NCBI GenBank assembly: GCA_902476665.1
Contig: CABSEO010000064.1
Coordinates: 1 to 8,425, forward strand
Direction of reading: 5' to 3'
Length of the DNA stretch: 8,425 nucleotides
Source: an uncultured Emergencia sp.
Lineage (GTDB): Bacteria > Bacillota > Clostridia > Peptostreptococcales > Anaerovoracaceae
Positions 5,828-8,425 of the stretch are shown here, one piece after another. Under the pieces are notes generated by a model. It did no database searches. It had not been told where the DNA came from and saw only the letters and a program-made list of their open reading frames with translations. A program made the translations under genes and the position numbers. Every line of letters begins with the position of its first letter. The stretch's first letter is position 1.

Positions 5828-6400
5828 ATGACGGACATTTCAAAAAAAGATAGACATATAAGCACCTATGATATGACCTGTATCGCTATTTTTGTAGTAT
5901 TGATGACAATCTGTTCCTGGATTTCAATTCCAGCGGTGGTAGTATTTACGATGCAGACTTTCGCTCAGTTTTTGACAATGGGTATGCTGGGCGGAAAAAG
6001 AAGTACATTGGTGGTATTTGTATATATATTGCTTGGAGCTGTGGGAATTCCTGTATTTGCAGGCTTTCAGGGCGGTCTGGGCGTATTGTTTGGAAGCACC
6101 GGGGGATATATTGCAGGTTTTCTTCTTGGACCGGCACTGCTTTGGGTTCTGGAAAGTTTTCTGGGAGAACGGAAATGGATAAGACCGGCAGCTATGTTTT
6201 TGTCTATGGTGCTCAATTATGTTTTCGGCACTATCTGGTTTATGATCGTATACACAAGTCAGAGTGGAAATGTCGCCCTTGGCGCTGTTCTGGGCTGGTG
6301 TGTGCTGCCGTTTATCATACCTGACTTTTTGAAACTGGTTATGGCGCTGGCTTTGACCAGAAAACTAAAGCGGTATGTGGGAAGACCGCTTCACAGATAA
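5828..6400 (+). CDS. bioY: Biotin transporter BioY (ECF substrate-binding S component)
   Basis: A 190-residue membrane protein of the BioY family, which binds biotin and imports it, usually together with the shared ECF ATPases and EcfT. Several hydrophobic segments are visible, including about 17-40, 59-80, 93-110, 122-141 and 148-164. The family hallmark is at residues 73-94: GIPVFAGF followed by GGLGVLFG and TGGY. The late motif PFIIPDFLKL (161-170) corresponds to the family's PF-x-PGD-like segment. The length is typical. ATG 5828 follows AGGGGGA with a 7-nt gap. No ecfA or ecfT gene is adjacent, so it probably uses a shared energising module encoded elsewhere. The likely BirA operator supports biotin-controlled expression. 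Confidence 0.93.
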   Translation: MTDISKKDRHISTYDMTCIAIFVVLMTICSWISIPAVVVFTMQTFAQFLTMGMLGGKRSTLVVFVYILLGAVGIPVFAGFQGGLGVLFGSTGGYIAGFLLGPALLWVLESFLGERKWIRPAAMFLSMVLNYVFGTIWFMIVYTSQSGNVALGAVLGWCVLPFIIPDFLKLVMALALTRKLKRYVGRPLHR

Positions 6401-6510
6401 GAATTTTGCTGCAGATTTGATCAAAAAGCGTTTTTAAATTCGATATATACAATAACTGCTGAAGATGTTGTTCGGGTAAATTTGGGAAAACACAGCAGGA
6501 ATTGAAAAAA

Positions 6511-6545
6511 GTAAAGGCCGCTCTTTATGAGTCGGCCTTGTATAC
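6511..6545. terminator. Hairpin terminator between bioY and the convergent peptidase gene, probably bidirectional
   Basis: AAGGCCG (6514-6520) pairs with CGGCCTT (6533-6539), and CTC (6521-6523) with GAG (6529-6531) next to a one-base bulge. On the - strand the stem is followed by TACTTTTTTC, a good U-tract, so it suits the peptidase gene. On the + strand the tail TGTATACTATTTT is a weaker U-tract for bioY. Confidence 0.75.
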
Positions 6546-7576
6546 TATTTTACCGGGGACAGAGCTGCCAGCTCCGGATCAATTACCTGCCCCTCTTTCA
6601 TGATCTGCTGACCATCCAGCCAGACAGTGGAGTTAAGACAGATTCCGTCAGTATGGGATTTTGCATTCTGACCGCAAGGTGGTGCGTCAATAGGACTTAC
6701 ATAACCGATGCCCCATTCTGTACATCCCCATACCCGCTCATCTTCGACCACATTTCCTGTCAGCTTTGCTCCGGGATTAAAACCGTAGGCAATATGAGCC
6801 ATTTTGAGCATACCCTCATCGTCAAAGCTGCGGAGGAACTCCTCATATTCGGCAGCTTCAGGACCTCCCTCAAATTTGATGATTTTACTGTTTTCTACTG
6901 TTAATACTACCGGTTTCGAAGGAATACGGCCGAAAGGCGGTGTAATTGTACCGTCAAAGACGATTTTTCCATTTATGGTACCGAATTTGGGAACTACGTT
7001 GATCTGACCGGTCAGCATGTGCATACCGGGAACTGTTGCATTACCGCAGTCATTGCATACTTTATGGACAGGATCCAGATAAAAATGTACATCAGTTCCG
7101 GCAGGAGTGGTAACTCTCATTTCTTTTGCTGTCAGATGTCTTTCCACAAAGGCGGTCATAAATTTCTGCAGCTGCGGTGTTTCCACTTTGCCTACAGTGC
7201 GGATCAGCAGCTCTTTGGAAAAGTCTACCAGACACATGTATCTCAGCTTCTCGTTCTTTTCCATAGCAATTTCAAAAGGGGTGGAGTAAAGTAACCACTG
7301 ATGGTTGAACTCTACCCAGACGTCCGCACCTAGAATTGCGCCGGTCAGTGCTTCCACCGGAATATCGGGATCAGCAGCTTTTCCTACACCGCCGGGTGTT
7401 GCAATGGTAACTGTCATCGGTTTTGCTCCTGCGGCATAGGCGCTTGCGGCAACGGCGTCAACCAGTTCCATATCACTCATAGTGTCACAGGTGATGAGGA
7501 CTACTTCATTTTTTTTGACTCCAAAAATTTCTTTCATCAATTTGTCAGCAGCCTGCTGCAATTCAAATTTTAACAT
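6545..7576 (-). CDS. M29 aminopeptidase / NicX-like metal-dependent protein
   Basis: A 343-residue cytoplasmic protein related to M29 aminopeptidases (leucyl aminopeptidase, aminopeptidase T) and to NicX, the Fe-dependent 2,5-dihydroxypyridine dioxygenase. His261 (in MAHIAYGFNPGAKL) and the SHTDG motif (His308, Asp310) match the H...H-x-D metal-binding pattern known from NicX; glutamates near 278-287 may add ligands. The usual annotation is 'aminopeptidase', but the true reaction is not settled by sequence. I choose ATG at 7576-7574 because AGAGGTGA (7588-7581) lies just upstream; the ATG at 7591 overlaps that site and has none of its own. The stop is TAG (6547-6545). It is divergent from a dipeptidase gene, which supports a role in peptide breakdown. 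Confidence 0.8.
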   Translation of the reverse strand: MLKFELQQAADKLMKEIFGVKKNEVVLITCDTMSDMELVDAVAASAYAAGAKPMTVTIATPGGVGKAADPDIPVEALTGAILGADVWVEFNHQWLLYSTPFEIAMEKNEKLRYMCLVDFSKELLIRTVGKVETPQLQKFMTAFVERHLTAKEMRVTTPAGTDVHFYLDPVHKVCNDCGNATVPGMHMLTGQINVVPKFGTINGKIVFDGTITPPFGRIPSKPVVLTVENSKIIKFEGGPEAAEYEEFLRSFDDEGMLKMAHIAYGFNPGAKLTGNVVEDERVWGCTEWGIGYVSPIDAPPCGQNAKSHTDGICLNSTVWLDGQQIMKEGQVIDPELAALSPVK

Positions 7577-7614
7577 GTCTTCACCTCTCATAACTGTACT
7601 TTCAATGTAGGCTC

Positions 7615-7643
7615 ATTATAGCCGTTTCCCTTTGCAAAGGCAT
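7615..7643 (-). promoter_or_regulatory. Promoter of the M29/NicX-like gene with a palindrome at the -35 region
   Basis: On the - strand TATAAT (7620-7615) is a perfect -10. At 17 nt spacing the -35 would be ATGCCT (7643-7638), a weak match. A perfect 12-bp palindrome CCTTTGCAAAGG (7629-7640) overlaps the edge of that hexamer and could be an operator. Confidence 0.55.
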
Positions 7644-7710
7644 TAGGATTATTTTAAATTCAATACAGTATTTTTAAAAAAATTACAAAGCACCAGACTC
7701 TCTTTTTATC

Positions 7711-7732
7711 TATACTGTAGGCAAAAAGGAGG
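7711..7732 (+). promoter_or_regulatory. Possible -10 element and ribosome binding site of the dipeptidase gene
   Basis: TATACT (7711-7716) is a good -10 match, but no convincing -35 sits 16-18 nt upstream. AAGGAGG (7726-7732), a full-strength ribosome binding site, lies 9 nt before ATG 7742. The ribosome site is certain and the promoter is tentative; if the -10 is right, the leader is very short. Confidence 0.45.
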
Positions 7733-7741
7733 CAGAAATCT

Positions 7742-8425
7742 ATGACAATTGATCAGTTTATTGAAGTACATAGAGAGGATATAATTAAGGATATTTCCTC
7801 TTTAATAGAAATTCCCACAGTGTTTGATCCGGACACGGCCAAAGAGGGACAGCCCTTTGGGGAAGCTGTGAATCGCGGCCTTTTATGGATTTTGACAAGA
7901 GCTGAGGAAATGGGTATGAAGGTTAGAAATCTGAATGGATATGCGGGGGAAATCACTGCTGGAGATGGAAGCTTTATGATTGGGATTCTGGTTCATGAGG
8001 ATGTTGTGCCTGCCGGAGATGGCTGGGAGACGGAGCCTTTTCAGGCTGTGCTGAGAGATGGAAAACTATTTGGGAGAGGCAGCAGTGATGACAAAGGTCC
8101 GCTTGTCAGCAGCCTTTATGCCATGAAATACCTGATGGAGGAAAATATGATTCCTGATGAGGCTTGTCTGCGTATGATCGTGGGGACCAATGAAGAGGAA
8201 TCCTGGAAGGGTATTGAGTACTATAAAGCTCATGTTAATCGTTTGCCCGATTACTCAATCGTACCTGACGGATATTTTCCGCTCATATATTGTGAGAAAG
8301 GGCTGCTTGATATTGACTTGTATGCAGAAACTGTTTCAAATGCTGATGCAGATATTCTCGTTACTTCGCTGGAGGGTGGAAGCAGCCGAAATGTGGTTGC
8401 AGGCAGTTGCAGTGCTGAACTGGTC
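7742..8425 (+). CDS. PepV-like M20 family dipeptidase, 3'-truncated by window edge
   Basis: The first 228 residues of a zinc metallopeptidase of the M20 family, PepV/Sapep type, which splits dipeptides in the cytoplasm. Motifs in order are HEDVVPAGDGW (His85, Asp87; metal and catalytic base region), GRGSSDDKGP (111-120; bridging Asp116 or Asp117), GTNEEESW (148-155; catalytic and metal-binding Glu151-153), and VPDGYFPLIYCEKG (174-187; Asp176). These align with the PepV metal-ligand pattern. Full PepV proteins are about 460-470 residues, so about half is present, with the lid domain entered near the end (LEGGSSRNVVAG). ATG 7742 has an excellent ribosome binding site. It is divergent from the M29/NicX-like gene. 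One oddity is Glu86, where the family usually has a hydrophobic residue between the His and Asp. Confidence 0.9.
   Translation, partial: MTIDQFIEVHREDIIKDISSLIEIPTVFDPDTAKEGQPFGEAVNRGLLWILTRAEEMGMKVRNLNGYAGEITAGDGSFMIGILVHEDVVPAGDGWETEPFQAVLRDGKLFGRGSSDDKGPLVSSLYAMKYLMEENMIPDEACLRMIVGTNEEESWKGIEYYKAHVNRLPDYSIVPDGYFPLIYCEKGLLDIDLYAETVSNADADILVTSLEGGSSRNVVAGSCSAELV

Noticed and set aside
6527..7294. + strand open frames opposite the M29/NicX-like gene
   Set aside because: The - strand protein has the family metal motifs and a good ribosome binding site, and the + strand frames have neither.
7574..7591. ATG 7591 as the start of the M29/NicX-like gene
   Set aside because: The sequence between it and ATG 7576 contains the ribosome binding site AGAGGTGA, so 7576 is the likely start.

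Overview
The window reads as an anaerobic, low-to-mid GC Gram-positive bacterium of the Clostridia. The evidence is strong AGGAGG-type ribosome binding sites, sigma-A-like promoters, short intergenic gaps, and a gene mix of MttB-family methyltransferases, a PucR-type regulator, a PepV-like dipeptidase and BioY. Species cannot be fixed from the sequence. The most important point is that the first gene is split by an in-frame amber codon (TAG, 231-233). It sits exactly where trimethylamine methyltransferase MttB carries pyrrolysine, and the reading frame continues for 164 more codons. The genome therefore very probably decodes UAG as pyrrolysine, with the pyl genes outside this window.

Left part (1-4978, all + strand): the 3' part of a pyrrolysine-type mttB (1-728) overlaps a second MttB-superfamily gene (712-2100). 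The second gene lacks the amber codon and about 15 residues just after that site. A strong hairpin terminator follows (2161-2228). Next, from its own promoter, comes a PucR-type regulator (2421-3572), and then an NCS1/CodB-type permease (3686-4978). Together these suggest a regulated uptake and corrinoid-dependent demethylation module for one or more N-methylated compounds. The corrinoid protein and the corrinoid:carrier methyltransferase are not visible here and may lie upstream.

Middle part (4979-6544): a long hairpin terminator separates the permease from a convergent nitroreductase-family gene (5095-5625, - strand). That gene is divergent from bioY (5828-6400, + strand). bioY has a consensus -35/-10 promoter overlapped by an inverted repeat that resembles a BirA operator, which fits biotin-repressed biotin uptake.

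Right part (6545-8425): a - strand M29/NicX-like metallopeptidase-family gene (6545-7576) ends in TAG, which is notable in a genome that seems to read UAG as pyrrolysine. It is divergent from a PepV-like M20 dipeptidase (from 7742, + strand, cut by the window end). These two look like a peptide-use pair unrelated to the methylamine genes. I found no tRNA, rRNA, CRISPR array, insertion sequence or recognisable riboswitch.
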